A stretch of 64,000 nt of DNA from an uncultured Ruminococcus sp. (GTDB lineage: Bacteria > Bacillota > Clostridia > Oscillospirales > Ruminococcaceae), in assembly GCF_934476685.1 (NCBI RefSeq), contig NZ_CAKSNX010000009.1, forward strand, positions 33,573-97,572, given 5' to 3'. Made by a program: the position numbers and the translations under genes. Below, in pieces: positions 17,162 to 25,658 of the stretch (within the stretch, counting starts at the first letter, position 1; each line of letters opens with the position of its first letter). Below the pieces are notes generated by a model. The model was not told the DNA's origin. It saw nothing but the letters and a program-made list of their open reading frames with translations, and searched no databases.

Positions 17162-18112
17162 TTGACTAACAAAAATCAAATGAATGCCGTGTCGGACGAA
17201 AAGCAGGAACTTGCCATAGCAATGCGTGTTTCGGTGGTCAGCATAATCGTGAATGTTGTGCTGTCGCTGTTCAAGCTTGTGGCAGGTATACTCGGTCGGT
17301 CTGCGGCAATGGTATCAGACGCAGTTCATTCTGCGTCCGACGTATTTTCGACTATCGTTGTTATCATAGGGGTAAAAATATCAAAGAAAGCCTCCGATGA
17401 GGAGCATCCTTACGGTCATGACAGACTGGAAAGCGTGGCGGCGGTAATACTTGCGGCTGTGCTTGCAGCAACGGGTCTTGGCATTGGCTGGACAGGGGTA
17501 AAGAAGATAATCGCAGGGGATTTTGACAATATAGCTGTTCCGACTATCCTGCCGCTTGCAGCCGCAGTTATATCCATTGTGGTCAAGGAGGCTATGTACT
17601 GGTACACAAGATCTGCCGCAAAGAAAATAAAAAGCGACGCTCTTATGGCGGACGCATGGCATCACCGCTCAGACGGATTTTCCTCTGTGGGAAGTTTGAT
17701 TGGCATCATAGGCGCAAGAATGGGATTCCCTGTGTTCGACCCTGTGGCAAGCGTTGTTATATGCCTGTTTATCCTTAAAGCCGCATTCGATATATTTATG
17801 AGTGCATTGGATAAAATGGTTGATAAATCCTGTGACGCAAAAACTATCGAGAAGATGAAGGAAACTGTCCTTGAGGACGATGATATCATTGCGCTTGATG
17901 ATATCAAAACAAGACTTTTCGGCTCAGGCTGTTACGTTGATATCGAGATAAGCGCAGACGGAAACATCACGCTTTTTGAGGCTCACGATATCGCAGAGAG
18001 AACTCACGACAGAATAGAGCAGACCTTTACAGACGTTAAGCACTGCATGGTACACGTCAATCCTGTGGACGTTAAAGCCATTGAAAAGGATATGGATAAT
18101 ATGAACAAATGA
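17162..18112 (+). CDS. Cation diffusion facilitator (CDF) family metal exporter
   Basis: 316 residues from a TTG start at 17162, preceded by GGGGTGAT, an excellent ribosome site; a GTG nine bases upstream is less well placed. Six TM segments span about 20-225. The metal-binding motifs are in TM2 (SDAVHSASD) and TM5 (ADAWHHRSDG). The cytoplasmic C-terminal domain (about 230-310) ends with HCMVHVNPVD. It exports divalent cations such as Zn, Fe or Mn in exchange for protons; the exact metal cannot be told by eye. Confidence 0.92.
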   Translation: MTNKNQMNAVSDEKQELAIAMRVSVVSIIVNVVLSLFKLVAGILGRSAAMVSDAVHSASDVFSTIVVIIGVKISKKASDEEHPYGHDRLESVAAVILAAVLAATGLGIGWTGVKKIIAGDFDNIAVPTILPLAAAVISIVVKEAMYWYTRSAAKKIKSDALMADAWHHRSDGFSSVGSLIGIIGARMGFPVFDPVASVVICLFILKAAFDIFMSALDKMVDKSCDAKTIEKMKETVLEDDDIIALDDIKTRLFGSGCYVDIEISADGNITLFEAHDIAERTHDRIEQTFTDVKHCMVHVNPVDVKAIEKDMDNMNK

Positions 18113-18176
18113 TTTGGCATCGGCGGCAGGGTGTGATACAATACAGGTAACTCTTTTCAGAAACGGAGCATATTTT

Positions 18177-18959
18177 ATGGAGATAGTTTATGAACTTATC
18201 ATACTCGCATTCCTGTTCAGCGCAGGCTGCGTTATCGGCTGGGGAATAGAGGTAATTTACCGCCGCTTTCAGCCGTCAAATAAGGAGCGTGTGTGGATAA
18301 ACCCGGGTTTCCTTGTCGGACCTTATCTGCCGCTTTACGGATTCGGACTTGTGCTGCTGTATCTTTTGGCAGGACTGGAGCAGTATATCCATATTGATAA
18401 TGTCGTGGTGCAAAAGCTTGTGCTGTTTGGCATAATGGCTGTGGCAATGACGCTTATAGAGCTTATCGCAGGCGAGATATTCATAATCCATATGCACATC
18501 AAACTGTGGGACTATACGGACAACAAATGGAACTATAAAGGCATAATCTGCCCGAAGTTCTCCCTTTGCTGGGCGCTGTTGGGAGCGGTGTATTACTTCC
18601 TTATCCACCCGCATATATTGAATGGGCTGGAGTGGTTTTCAAGGAATCTGCTTTTCTCGTTCGTTATCGGATTTTTCTACGGCATATTTGTTCTCGACCT
18701 CTGCTACTCATTCAAGGCGGTCGAGAAGATCAAAAAGTTCGCCGCTGAAAATGAAATGGTCATCAGATATGAGGAACTTAAAAAGCATATCAGACAGTCT
18801 GCCGAGCAGCGTAAGGAAAAATACCGCTTTATGCTTGCCCTCAGAACAGAAACCTCATTTTCTGAGTATCTGAAACTTTATCTCGAAAAACAGCGTGAGC
18901 AGCAGCGTATGCACAAGCTAAATGACTTTATCGTAAAGAAAATAAAGAACAAAGAATAA
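18177..18959 (+). CDS. CmpB-like putative ABC transporter permease (PF06541 type)
   Basis: 260 residues. The first 185 contain four to five TM segments with the family hallmarks GWGIEVIYR, GFLVGPYLPLYGFG, ELIAGEIFIIHMHIKLWDYT and KWNYKGIICPKFSLCW. The rest (about 190-260) is a basic, helical cytoplasmic tail. Members are annotated as ABC transporter type IV components, but the function is not established. The chosen ATG at 18177 removes a 21-residue extension that lacks a ribosome site. It lies 65 bp after the CDF gene. Confidence 0.8.
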   Translation: MEIVYELIILAFLFSAGCVIGWGIEVIYRRFQPSNKERVWINPGFLVGPYLPLYGFGLVLLYLLAGLEQYIHIDNVVVQKLVLFGIMAVAMTLIELIAGEIFIIHMHIKLWDYTDNKWNYKGIICPKFSLCWALLGAVYYFLIHPHILNGLEWFSRNLLFSFVIGFFYGIFVLDLCYSFKAVEKIKKFAAENEMVIRYEELKKHIRQSAEQRKEKYRFMLALRTETSFSEYLKLYLEKQREQQRMHKLNDFIVKKIKNKE

Positions 18960-18979
18960 AGAATAATTAGTAAAACTAA

Positions 18980-19018
18980 ACCCGTGAAGAAGTGAGAAAT
19001 TTCTTCACGGGTATTTTT
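18980..19018 (+). terminator. Terminator after the CmpB-like gene
   Basis: ACCCGTGAAGAA and TTCTTCACGGGT form a perfect 12-bp stem with a 9-nt loop, followed by ATTTTTG. Confidence 0.9.
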
Positions 19019-19035
19019 GTGGTGGGTCAAATTTG

Positions 19036-19881
19036 TCAAACTGCACTTTCTATGGCTTTTCTGTATAATTCAACAGTCGATCGGCAGCCTTCATTCCACC
19101 ATTTTTCATATAGATCAATGTATTTCTGACATTCACTCCACGGCAGTGTCTCACCTAACAGCTGTCTTAGGAAAAACTCTGCCAATCCCTCGGTTTGGTT
19201 CCATGTGCTTAGTGTTTTGAATGCTGGTTCATCTTTTAGAGCTTCAATAAGCAGGTATATAATAAATTCATGTCCAATAAAGCAGAATGTGTCTTTAGAA
19301 GCTCTGTCGATACCAAACACGTCCTGTTCGTTTGAAATATCTATCGCCTCAGCACCGCCTTTTACAGATGATACCATTGCAGCAGTAAAGCTTTCAGTAG
19401 GCAATATCGTACCAAGCAGGTCTTCTGCCTTCTGAGTAAAGTCTGACTTTTCAAACATTTCCAGAACTTCGGGGATATATGATGTTATCCTCTGCTCTTC
19501 GGTTTTCCATATCTCATCACAATAATGGTCATAATGTTTTATCATTATTTCAGATATGTCACGAACAGTATCAATATATTTTATACTTTCTTCGGGTACT
19601 TCATTATTGTCTATCATTTGGATAAGTCCTGCATAATATTCCTTTGCAGGCATATATGCGCAGGCGGGTTGTGCTGCTAATAAACCATAGAGTTCACCGC
19701 AATGCTCTCCGCCGCATACTGTTATCATACTTTCATAGCTTTTCAATACCTCAAGGTCTCCTTTTGGGTATAAATCACGATAACGTTCGCCGTATTCATT
19801 ATTATAGCCGCATTTGGCAACTGAAAGCATATGAAAAACATAATTAGTATCTTTGTTTGCTGTAAATTTGATCTTATTCAT
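19036..19881 (-). CDS. Hypothetical cytoplasmic protein
   Basis: 281 residues from the ATG at 19881, which has a GGGGAGTGAT site; the open frame extends to 19935. The protein is helical and acidic with many Cys and Tyr residues and no signal peptide, TM segment or recognised domain. A WNQTEG...EKWWNEGCRS region near the C-terminus is distinctive. It lies in a stretch (19.0-21.5 kb) that is AT-richer than its surroundings and full of unassigned minus-strand genes, which suggests an accessory region. Confidence 0.65.
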   Translation of the reverse strand: MNKIKFTANKDTNYVFHMLSVAKCGYNNEYGERYRDLYPKGDLEVLKSYESMITVCGGEHCGELYGLLAAQPACAYMPAKEYYAGLIQMIDNNEVPEESIKYIDTVRDISEIMIKHYDHYCDEIWKTEEQRITSYIPEVLEMFEKSDFTQKAEDLLGTILPTESFTAAMVSSVKGGAEAIDISNEQDVFGIDRASKDTFCFIGHEFIIYLLIEALKDEPAFKTLSTWNQTEGLAEFFLRQLLGETLPWSECQKYIDLYEKWWNEGCRSTVELYRKAIESAV

Positions 19882-19953
19882 ATAATGTATCACTCCCCAT
19901 AAAATCCCGATCAATTTTTTCTTCTTTTTCTGCACTATATCAAATACATCACA

Positions 19954-20382
19954 TTAAGCATTTCCCCAAGTCAATAGCTCCCATTCGCCGCCCTCAGAAC
20001 GTGCAAGCCACCATTGCCATCCTGTGTATTCCTCATCTTCGTTCCATGCTTCGCCGCCGTCCTTTGGAGAATGAAAACTGCTTTCAAACATAATGCACTG
20101 ATCCATTTCAGCGTCCGGATCATCAGCCTTTGCCAGATCGTTCATCCACGCAAGATTTTTGGAATTGCAGGTGTCGTCCGATACATATGTTATACAGTGA
20201 AGTTCACAGCCTTCCCATGTGCTGAATTCGTCTTTTATCACTTCTATTGCCGAATCCATATCCTCCTTGGAATAAATATCAGAACTGCCATAATCAATTT
20301 TTACATCTGCCTCAGACGATTTTCCACAGCCCACAGTCCCGCAAACGCATACCGCCAGCAGGATAGATATTGTCTTTTTCAT
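19954..20382 (-). CDS. Small lipoprotein of unknown function
   Basis: 142 residues with a signal peptide and lipobox (TVGCG, Cys19). The mature part is acidic with Trp-rich segments (FSTWEGCE, TGWQWWLAR, WELLTWGNA). It carries a Lys-Lys N-terminus typical of exported proteins. The frame following it on the same strand belongs to the 19881 hypothetical gene, 72 bp away. No family is recognised. Adhesion, inhibitor or immunity roles cannot be separated by sequence. Confidence 0.7.
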   Translation of the reverse strand: MKKTISILLAVCVCGTVGCGKSSEADVKIDYGSSDIYSKEDMDSAIEVIKDEFSTWEGCELHCITYVSDDTCNSKNLAWMNDLAKADDPDAEMDQCIMFESSFHSPKDGGEAWNEDEEYTGWQWWLARSEGGEWELLTWGNA

Positions 20383-20536
20383 AGTTGTTTGCTCCTTTAT
20401 TTTTATATTATTTTTAGCTAAGTCATATTATTATTCCAATGTTACTTAATATTGATTTGAAGCAAGACCAATTTTCAGGAAAATTATCTTTGCCTTTACA
20501 ATAAACATTAATATCATCAGAGCGAATTATTAATGA

Positions 20537-20712
20537 CTAATAAAATTCTGGAAAATACTCCATAGGACCATCAAAGTTTTGACAGTTCCATTTGTTTATG
20601 TTCATATTAAGCATTTCTGCACATAGTGTGTCAACCTTGTTTTATATATCAACAGAAATTATAGCCCCATTATCATAAAACAGTAAATGCTGATCATTTC
20701 CGCAGGTTCAAG
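20537..20712 (-). pseudogene. Remnant of a small protein gene with an internal stop
   Basis: On the minus strand one frame reads CGNDQHLLFYDNGAIISVDI, a TAA stop, then in the same frame NKVDTLCAEMLNMNINKWNC and a short tail ending FPEFY, TAG. Coding-like composition on both sides of the stop indicates a decayed gene. An upstream TGA closes the frame. The rest of 20383-20792 is AT-rich and shows no gene. Confidence 0.5.
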
Positions 20713-20792
20713 TATAATATACTTACTTATCTAAAATGAATAATGGTCGTGATATTTGTACTCAAAACCGTGTAATTTTAAATTCGAGGTGT

Positions 20793-21431
20793 TTATATGT
20801 TGAAAACTTCTTTTAGATATGATAAAAATCCCCCCATAATCATGATACATATCAAGGAAAGAGCTAAATATACAGCTATTATTAAGAATAAGTATCGAAT
20901 TCCCTTTATTTTTGTTTTACGAAAAACATAAAAAATAGAAGGCAAGGCTAATATCGACCATATTACTAATTCAATACACCCCAACAATATTGAAATATCT
21001 TTTTCTGAACCAAGATCATAGCTATATCCTTTGGAATGACCAGTTATATCAAGAAAAATCAATTCAAAGCATATTGGAAACGAGAATGCAATAATACTAG
21101 TCCAAATGAGATTGAGAAAATATATTATTTTATCTTTCATTTTCACAAGCTTATCCCTCCGTGCATCGCCTCGTTTTTCATATTCCTGAAATTCCTCTTT
21201 TGACGCAATATTTTTTGAAATGTAAGTGCAATCACATACTTTTCCGCCCGTAGCAATATTTCCCTCACAAACCGACTTTATCCTATCAATATAATCCGCT
21301 GTATTCTTTATGGAATAAGTCAGATGTCCATAACCTGCCACTACTTTGTAATTTGCAGACGGATATGCTTTTTTCACACCGTTATAGCAGGACTTGTACG
21401 CTTTTTCATCTTCGCCGTAAAAGAAATACAT
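20793..21431 (-). CDS. Chimeric protein: alpha/beta-hydrolase C-terminus plus membrane segments
   Basis: 212 residues. Residues 1-55 (FFYGEDEKAYKSCYNGVKKA, then YKVVAGYGHLTY) look like the end of an alpha/beta hydrolase, with GHLTY as the catalytic-His region; the nucleophile half is absent. A charged stretch (56-100) follows, then four hydrophobic segments to the C-terminus. A TTGACT/TATAAT promoter lies only 42 bp upstream of the ATG, so transcription of this shortened form looks real. It may be a truncated hydrolase or a small membrane protein with a borrowed domain. Function unknown. Confidence 0.55.
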   Translation of the reverse strand: MYFFYGEDEKAYKSCYNGVKKAYPSANYKVVAGYGHLTYSIKNTADYIDRIKSVCEGNIATGGKVCDCTYISKNIASKEEFQEYEKRGDARRDKLVKMKDKIIYFLNLIWTSIIAFSFPICFELIFLDITGHSKGYSYDLGSEKDISILLGCIELVIWSILALPSIFYVFRKTKIKGIRYLFLIIAVYLALSLICIMIMGGFLSYLKEVFNI

Positions 21432-21472
21432 CTTGCCTTTTTTATATTTTTTAGCTTTTTATCTTTGAGTAC

Positions 21473-21501
21473 ATTATAGCAAAACCTCCCACAAAAGTCA
21501 A
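21473..21501 (-). promoter_or_regulatory. Promoter of the chimeric membrane-protein gene
   Basis: On the minus strand TTGACT (21501-21496) and TATAAT (21478-21473) are 17 nt apart. Confidence 0.75.
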
Positions 21502-21522
21502 CGAAATTCCCCCCGTATCGGC

Positions 21523-21551
21523 TTGATTATGGGCAAAAGATGTGATATAAT
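21523..21551 (+). promoter_or_regulatory. Promoter of the nitroreductase gene
   Basis: TTGATT (21523-21528) and TATAAT (21546-21551) are 17 nt apart. Confidence 0.75.
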
Positions 21552-21590
21552 CATTACATAAAAGCATATACGAAAGGAAAATATTTTACT

Positions 21591-22130
21591 ATGGAATTCC
21601 AGAATTTGATCGAAACAAGAAGGACTGTCAGAAAATATGATACAAGCAAAAAGGTGCAGAAAGAGGATATCGAAAAGCTTATTGCAGCTGCCATAGAAAC
21701 TCCGTCATGGAAAAATCAGCAGACCTCACGCTATCATTGTATCCTTGATGAAGAACTTGCTGCTAAGTTCAGAAGCGAGTGCCTGCCGTCTTTTAACGCT
21801 CAGCGTTCAGAGGGTGCGGCTCTTATCGTATGCACATTCGTAAAGGACGTTGTGGGCTTTAATACTGTAAACGGCGCTCCGACCAATGAAGTTGCAAACG
21901 GCTGGGGCTGTTATGACCTCGGCATACAAACAGAAAATATTATCCTCAAGGCTAAGGAGCTTGGTCTTGACAGCCTTATTATGGGCATAAGAAATGCGGA
22001 CAAGATAAAAACTCTTCTCGGTATTCCAAAGGAAGAAGTCGTTGTTTCCGTAATAGCAGTAGGCTATGGCGACCAGTCACCTGAAAAGCCGCACAAAAAG
22101 CCTGTTGAAGAGGTCGCAAAGTTTTATTGA
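21591..22130 (+). CDS. Nitroreductase family flavoprotein
   Basis: 179 residues. The N-terminal ETRRTVRKYDTSKKVQKEDI is the FMN-binding signature of the nitroreductase fold, and APSW is replaced by TPSWKNQQ. Further family features are the GCYDLGIQTENIILKAKELG helix and IAVGYGD near the C-terminus. Such enzymes reduce nitro groups, quinones or other electrophiles with NAD(P)H; the natural substrate is unknown. It has its own promoter. A methyltransferase gene follows after 47 bp, and no terminator separates them. Confidence 0.9.
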   Translation: MEFQNLIETRRTVRKYDTSKKVQKEDIEKLIAAAIETPSWKNQQTSRYHCILDEELAAKFRSECLPSFNAQRSEGAALIVCTFVKDVVGFNTVNGAPTNEVANGWGCYDLGIQTENIILKAKELGLDSLIMGIRNADKIKTLLGIPKEEVVVSVIAVGYGDQSPEKPHKKPVEEVAKFY

Positions 22131-22177
22131 TATATTGATTTAATTGATTTTATGTATTTATCTCAGGAGATGATCTT

Positions 22178-22945
22178 ATGCCAAAGTGGGATTCGGCACA
22201 GTATTTAAAGTTCAATAAGGAGAGGACTCAGCCGTCCATAGATCTTTGCTCCAGAATAGCGGGCATAAAAGCGGAAAGAATACTCGATCTCGGCTGCGGT
22301 CCCGGAAACAGCACCGATGTTCTGGGAAAAGCTTTCCCAGACAGCCGCATAGTCGGAGCGGACAGCTCCCCCGAAATGATAGCTTCTGCAAAAGAGAAGT
22401 ACCCTCAGTATGATTTTGAGATATTTGACGCAACAGGGGATTTTTCGCAGTTTGGCAAATTCGATATCATCTTTTCAAACGCCTGCCTGCAATGGGTGCC
22501 TGAGCATAAAAAGCTGCTGGGGAAGATGATGTCTGCCCTCAATGACGGCGGAACTATGGCGGTGCAGATACCAATGAATTTCAATGAGCCTATACATAAG
22601 ATAATAGGCGAACTGAGCAGCAGTGATGAATGGCGTGAAAGGCTGCATTTCAGCAGGATATTCTATACCCTCAGACCTGAGGAATATTACGATATACTGG
22701 CTGAGATATCTTCCGACTTTTCTATCTGGGAAACTGTCTACTGCCACAGAATGAGATCTCATCAGGATATAATCGAGTGGTATAGGGGAACAGGATTTCG
22801 CCCATACCTCCAGTCACTTGACGAGATATCCGCAAAGGAATTTGAGTCGCAGGTCTACGAGCGTGTAAAACAGGAATATCCCATTCAGAAAAACGGCGAG
22901 ATAATTTTCAGATTTCCGAGGTTTTTCTTTACCGCACAAAAATAA
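22178..22945 (+). CDS. tam: Trans-aconitate 2-methyltransferase-like SAM enzyme
   Basis: 255 residues. The N-terminus (WDSAQYLKFNKERTQPSIDL) and the SAM motif I (ILDLGCGPGNST) match the Tam family, as do NACLQWVPEHKKLLG and MAVQIPMNFNEP. Tam methylates trans-aconitate, an inhibitor of aconitase, in the cytosol. A related phenolic or acid methyltransferase is the alternative, so the symbol is tentative. Probably cotranscribed with the nitroreductase gene. A strong terminator follows. Confidence 0.8.
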   Translation: MPKWDSAQYLKFNKERTQPSIDLCSRIAGIKAERILDLGCGPGNSTDVLGKAFPDSRIVGADSSPEMIASAKEKYPQYDFEIFDATGDFSQFGKFDIIFSNACLQWVPEHKKLLGKMMSALNDGGTMAVQIPMNFNEPIHKIIGELSSSDEWRERLHFSRIFYTLRPEEYYDILAEISSDFSIWETVYCHRMRSHQDIIEWYRGTGFRPYLQSLDEISAKEFESQVYERVKQEYPIQKNGEIIFRFPRFFFTAQK

Positions 22946-22950
22946 GCACC

Positions 22951-23002
22951 AAAAAGCCGTATCAGCAGATGAATTTCTGCGGATACGGCTGATTTTTTAT
23001 TT
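22951..23002. terminator. Bidirectional terminator between convergent genes
   Basis: AGCCGTATCAGCAGA pairs with TCTGCGGATACGGCT (one mismatch), with T-rich sequence to the right and A5 to the left. It serves the methyltransferase gene and the minus-strand membrane-protein gene. Confidence 0.9.
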
Positions 23003-23004
23003 TG

Positions 23005-23550
23005 TTATTTCTGCTTGTAAACAAGCTTGTCTTTTATATCGACCTTGTTGTATGTTATTTTGAAACCTATCCATGTAGAGATAGGGTAGAGCAGTGGGAG
23101 TATGCCTGTCATAATAAATACGAGGGGCGACATATCCTTTATGTCTGCAGAATGAGCGGCAAGATCCATAAGCATGAACCAGCTTGCGTTCAGTATCTTG
23201 TAAGCAGGAAGAAAGTTTCCGATTATCTCAGCCTTTGAAAGCACCAGCAGGAGCATAGTCAGATAGCTTGGCAGGCAGGCGATTATCCCCATAGTGAGTC
23301 CGAAATTCTGTTTTACATCATCACCATGCAGTCTTGCACGTTCGCCGGCCTTTTCGCCCTGTTTCATTCCGTAGTCAGCCATTATGCAGACAACGCACAT
23401 CAATCCCGTAAATCCGAAAAAGATATTAGAAAACACGCCCATAAAGTTTCTCACAGCCCAGAAGAAAAGCATTACGAAAAATCCGAAAAATTCCACCTGA
23501 AACGCTTTTACCAATGAGAAAAGGGCAGCATTTTTTTTGCTGTATTCCAT
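23005..23550 (-). CDS. Hypothetical four-TM membrane protein
   Basis: 181 residues from the ATG at 23550 (MEYSKKNAALFS), preceded by AAAGGACGG. Hydrophobic segments lie at about 18-35, 38-60, 85-108 and 140-165. A charged loop (KQGEKAGERARLHGDD) lies between the second and third. The N-terminal portion is Phe-rich (EFFGFFVMLFFW). No family is recognised. It converges on the tam-like gene, with a shared terminator between them. Confidence 0.65.
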   Translation of the reverse strand: MEYSKKNAALFSLVKAFQVEFFGFFVMLFFWAVRNFMGVFSNIFFGFTGLMCVVCIMADYGMKQGEKAGERARLHGDDVKQNFGLTMGIIACLPSYLTMLLLVLSKAEIIGNFLPAYKILNASWFMLMDLAAHSADIKDMSPLVFIMTGILPLLYPISTWIGFKITYNKVDIKDKLVYKQK

Positions 23551-23723
23551 AGTTTTTATCCGTCCTTTTAAAGATAGTATTATAATTATAGCACATAAAT
23601 TTTTTGTTTTCAATAAATACTATATAATTTTCATCATAATTACACATAAAATCCGATTTGCTGCACATAATGTATCAGACAGGCAGAAAAGTCTGAACAA
23701 AATCCAATAGAGGAGCTGATGAA

Positions 23724-23897
23724 ATGAAAAACAAGCAGAACGGATATCCGACAGAGCCATTCATGGAGGACGATACAAAGATATATTTCCCGTCGGGGCA
23801 GTCATATACCCTCGGTCAGTTTCTTTCACAGGTCAACCCAGAAACAAGGTTATCTGACGAATCCGAAGATAACGCAAATGACGGGTTCAGAGGATAA
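23724..23897 (+). CDS. Small hypothetical protein, 57 residues
   Basis: ATG at 23724 with AGGAG 8 nt upstream opens a 57-codon frame ending at TAA 23895-23897. The product is acidic, with KIYFPSGQSYTLGQFLSQV in the middle and a Glu/Asp/Asn-rich end. There is no signal peptide or TM. The good ribosome site and balanced composition argue that it is real. It precedes the SDR-sfsA operon, whose promoter starts 24 bp after its stop. Confidence 0.55.
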   Translation: MKNKQNGYPTEPFMEDDTKIYFPSGQSYTLGQFLSQVNPETRLSDESEDNANDGFRG

Positions 23898-23920
23898 GCG
23901 GATAAGCAGATAAATACCTG

Positions 23921-23949
23921 TTGAAAAAACTTACCGCCTGTGATATAAT
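23921..23949 (+). promoter_or_regulatory. Promoter of the SDR-sfsA operon
   Basis: TTGAAA (23921-23926) and TATAAT (23944-23949) are 17 nt apart. Confidence 0.75.
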
Positions 23950-23953
23950 GTAA

Positions 23954-23996
23954 AGGCAGCACAAAGGGCACTGAGATAAGCGCCCTTATGCTGCCT
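23954..23996 (+). repeat. Long hairpin at the 5' end of the SDR-sfsA transcript
   Basis: AGGCAGCA...AAGGGC pairs with GCCCTT...TGCTGCCT around a 12-nt loop. It begins at the predicted transcript start. Without a T run it is more likely a stabilising or regulatory 5' structure than a terminator. Confidence 0.6.
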
Positions 23997-24024
23997 GTAT
24001 TTTATAGATCGAAAGGGCGGAAGA

Positions 24025-24768
24025 ATGTTGTACGGAATGAAAAAAGCAGCCATTGTTACAGGCGGTTCGGGCGGCATAGGCAGCGCAGTATGTGAAAGGC
24101 TTGCGGCAGAGGGCTGGCTGACAGCGGTTTGCTATAACAACGATAAAAGCTCAGCTGAGAGCATTGCTGAAAAGATAAGGGCAAACGGCGGTACAGCCGA
24201 GGCTTTCCGATGTGATATATCCTCTGCCGAAAGCATACAGCAGTGCGTTGAGAACGTTAAAAAGTCTTTCGGCGGAATAGGTCTGCTGGTGAATAACGGC
24301 GGAATTGCGGACATAAATCTTTTTACAAGCATTTCTGACGAACGTCTGACGGAAATAATAAATATTGACCTGCTTGGAGCAATGCGCCTGAGCAGAGCAG
24401 TCCTGCCAGATATGATAAGGGAACACAGCGGAGTGATAATAAATATCTCCTCCGTCTGGGGAGAGTGCGGAGCGTCCTGCGAGGTGGCATATTCTGCGGC
24501 AAAGGCAGGAATTATCGGGTTCACAAAGGCGCTTGCAAGAGAGGTCGCACCAAGCAATGTAAGAGTGAACTGCGTTTCCTGCGGTCTGATAGATACAAAA
24601 ATGAATGGCGAGCTTTCAAAGGCTGACCTTGACGCTGTGATAGGGGATATTCCGGCAGGCAGGATAGGTACTCCGCAGGACGCTGCAAATGCGGTCGCTT
24701 TCCTCGCGGACGAAAAGTCGTCATATATACAGGGACAGGTAATAAGAGTGGACGGCTGCTGGATATGA
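24025..24768 (+). CDS. SDR-family oxidoreductase (possible EF-P 5-aminopentanone reductase)
   Basis: 247 residues, classical short-chain dehydrogenase. It has the cofactor loop TGGSGGIGS, the NNGG motif (VNNGGIAD), the catalytic Ser in ISSVWGE and YSAAK for the Tyr-Lys pair. The sequence SSVWGECGASCEVAYSAAK resembles YmfI, the reductase that finishes 5-aminopentanol on EF-P Lys; FabG is the alternative. The usual PG motif after the active site reads CVSCGLI. The ATG at 24025 is preceded by GGGCGGA; a second ATG lies four codons in. Its stop overlaps the sfsA start by 4 nt. Confidence 0.85.
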   Translation: MLYGMKKAAIVTGGSGGIGSAVCERLAAEGWLTAVCYNNDKSSAESIAEKIRANGGTAEAFRCDISSAESIQQCVENVKKSFGGIGLLVNNGGIADINLFTSISDERLTEIINIDLLGAMRLSRAVLPDMIREHSGVIINISSVWGECGASCEVAYSAAKAGIIGFTKALAREVAPSNVRVNCVSCGLIDTKMNGELSKADLDAVIGDIPAGRIGTPQDAANAVAFLADEKSSYIQGQVIRVDGCWI

Positions 24769-25475
24769 GATACAAAAATATACATAAGGGCATTTTTCTC
24801 AGCCGCCCAAACAGGTTCATTGCGTATGTTGATATAGACGGTGAGGAAGTAAAATGCCACGTCAAGAATACAGGCAGGTGCAGAGAACTGCTTGTCAGCG
24901 GCTGCACAGTCTATCTTGAAAAATCGGATGATCCTGCACGAAAGACAGCATATGACCTTGTGGCTGTGGTGAAAAACGGCAGGCTTATAAATATGGACAG
25001 TCAAGCGCCCAACAAGGCGGTAAAGGAGTGGCTTGAAAATGTAAAGCCTTTCGGTGATGATATGAAGGTCTTTCCCGAAAGGACATACGGCTCGTCACGG
25101 TTTGATTTTATGCTGAAGTCAGACACAGGCAGGACATTGTATCTCGAAGTGAAAGGCTGCACACTTGAACAGGACGGGGAAGTGCTTTTTCCGGACGCAC
25201 CTACTGAACGTGGATTAAAGCATATAAATGAGCTGATAAAGTGCAGGGAGGACGGCTTTGAGGCAGCGGTGCTGATACTTGTGCAGATGAGCGACGTAAG
25301 GTTCTTTTCACCGAACGATAATACCCAGCCTGCGTTCGGAGAGGCGCTTTTGAATGCATACAAAAGGGGAGTAAAGCTGCTTTGCTATGACTGCGATGTA
25401 ACTCCCGATACGCTGACGGTAAAAAGTCCTGTTGAAATGCATATCGGTTCTGAAGTGCTGAGCGGAGGATTTTAA
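24765..25475 (+). CDS. sfsA: SfsA family protein (sugar fermentation stimulation)
   Basis: 236 residues, the usual length. Family features are the N-terminal FLSRPNRFIAYVDIDG, the OB-like part with CHVKNTGRCRELL, the nuclease-like FDFML and YLEVKGCTL core, and FPDAPTERGLKHINEL. SfsA was first linked to maltose metabolism in E. coli, but the fold is that of a DNA-binding nuclease-like protein and the role is not settled. It is translationally coupled (ATGA overlap) to the SDR gene. Confidence 0.93.
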   Translation: MRYKNIHKGIFLSRPNRFIAYVDIDGEEVKCHVKNTGRCRELLVSGCTVYLEKSDDPARKTAYDLVAVVKNGRLINMDSQAPNKAVKEWLENVKPFGDDMKVFPERTYGSSRFDFMLKSDTGRTLYLEVKGCTLEQDGEVLFPDAPTERGLKHINELIKCREDGFEAAVLILVQMSDVRFFSPNDNTQPAFGEALLNAYKRGVKLLCYDCDVTPDTLTVKSPVEMHIGSEVLSGGF

Positions 25476-25658
25476 AAACCTGTTTGCGTATATTTTGTAA
25501 AAAGATTTTGTATAAAAAAGAAAAAATCATAAAGCATTAATCTTTTTTTTCGTGATTAAGTCCATTGACGTAAACTGCTCGGATATGATAAAATGTATAT
25601 GCGGCAATGTAAATTGCTGCTTAATATTATATTTTTAATACAGAGAGGACAAATTTTA

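Noticed and set aside
24132..25004. 290-residue minus-strand ORF
   Set aside because: It is a shadow of the SDR and sfsA genes, which have clear family motifs and a coupled start.
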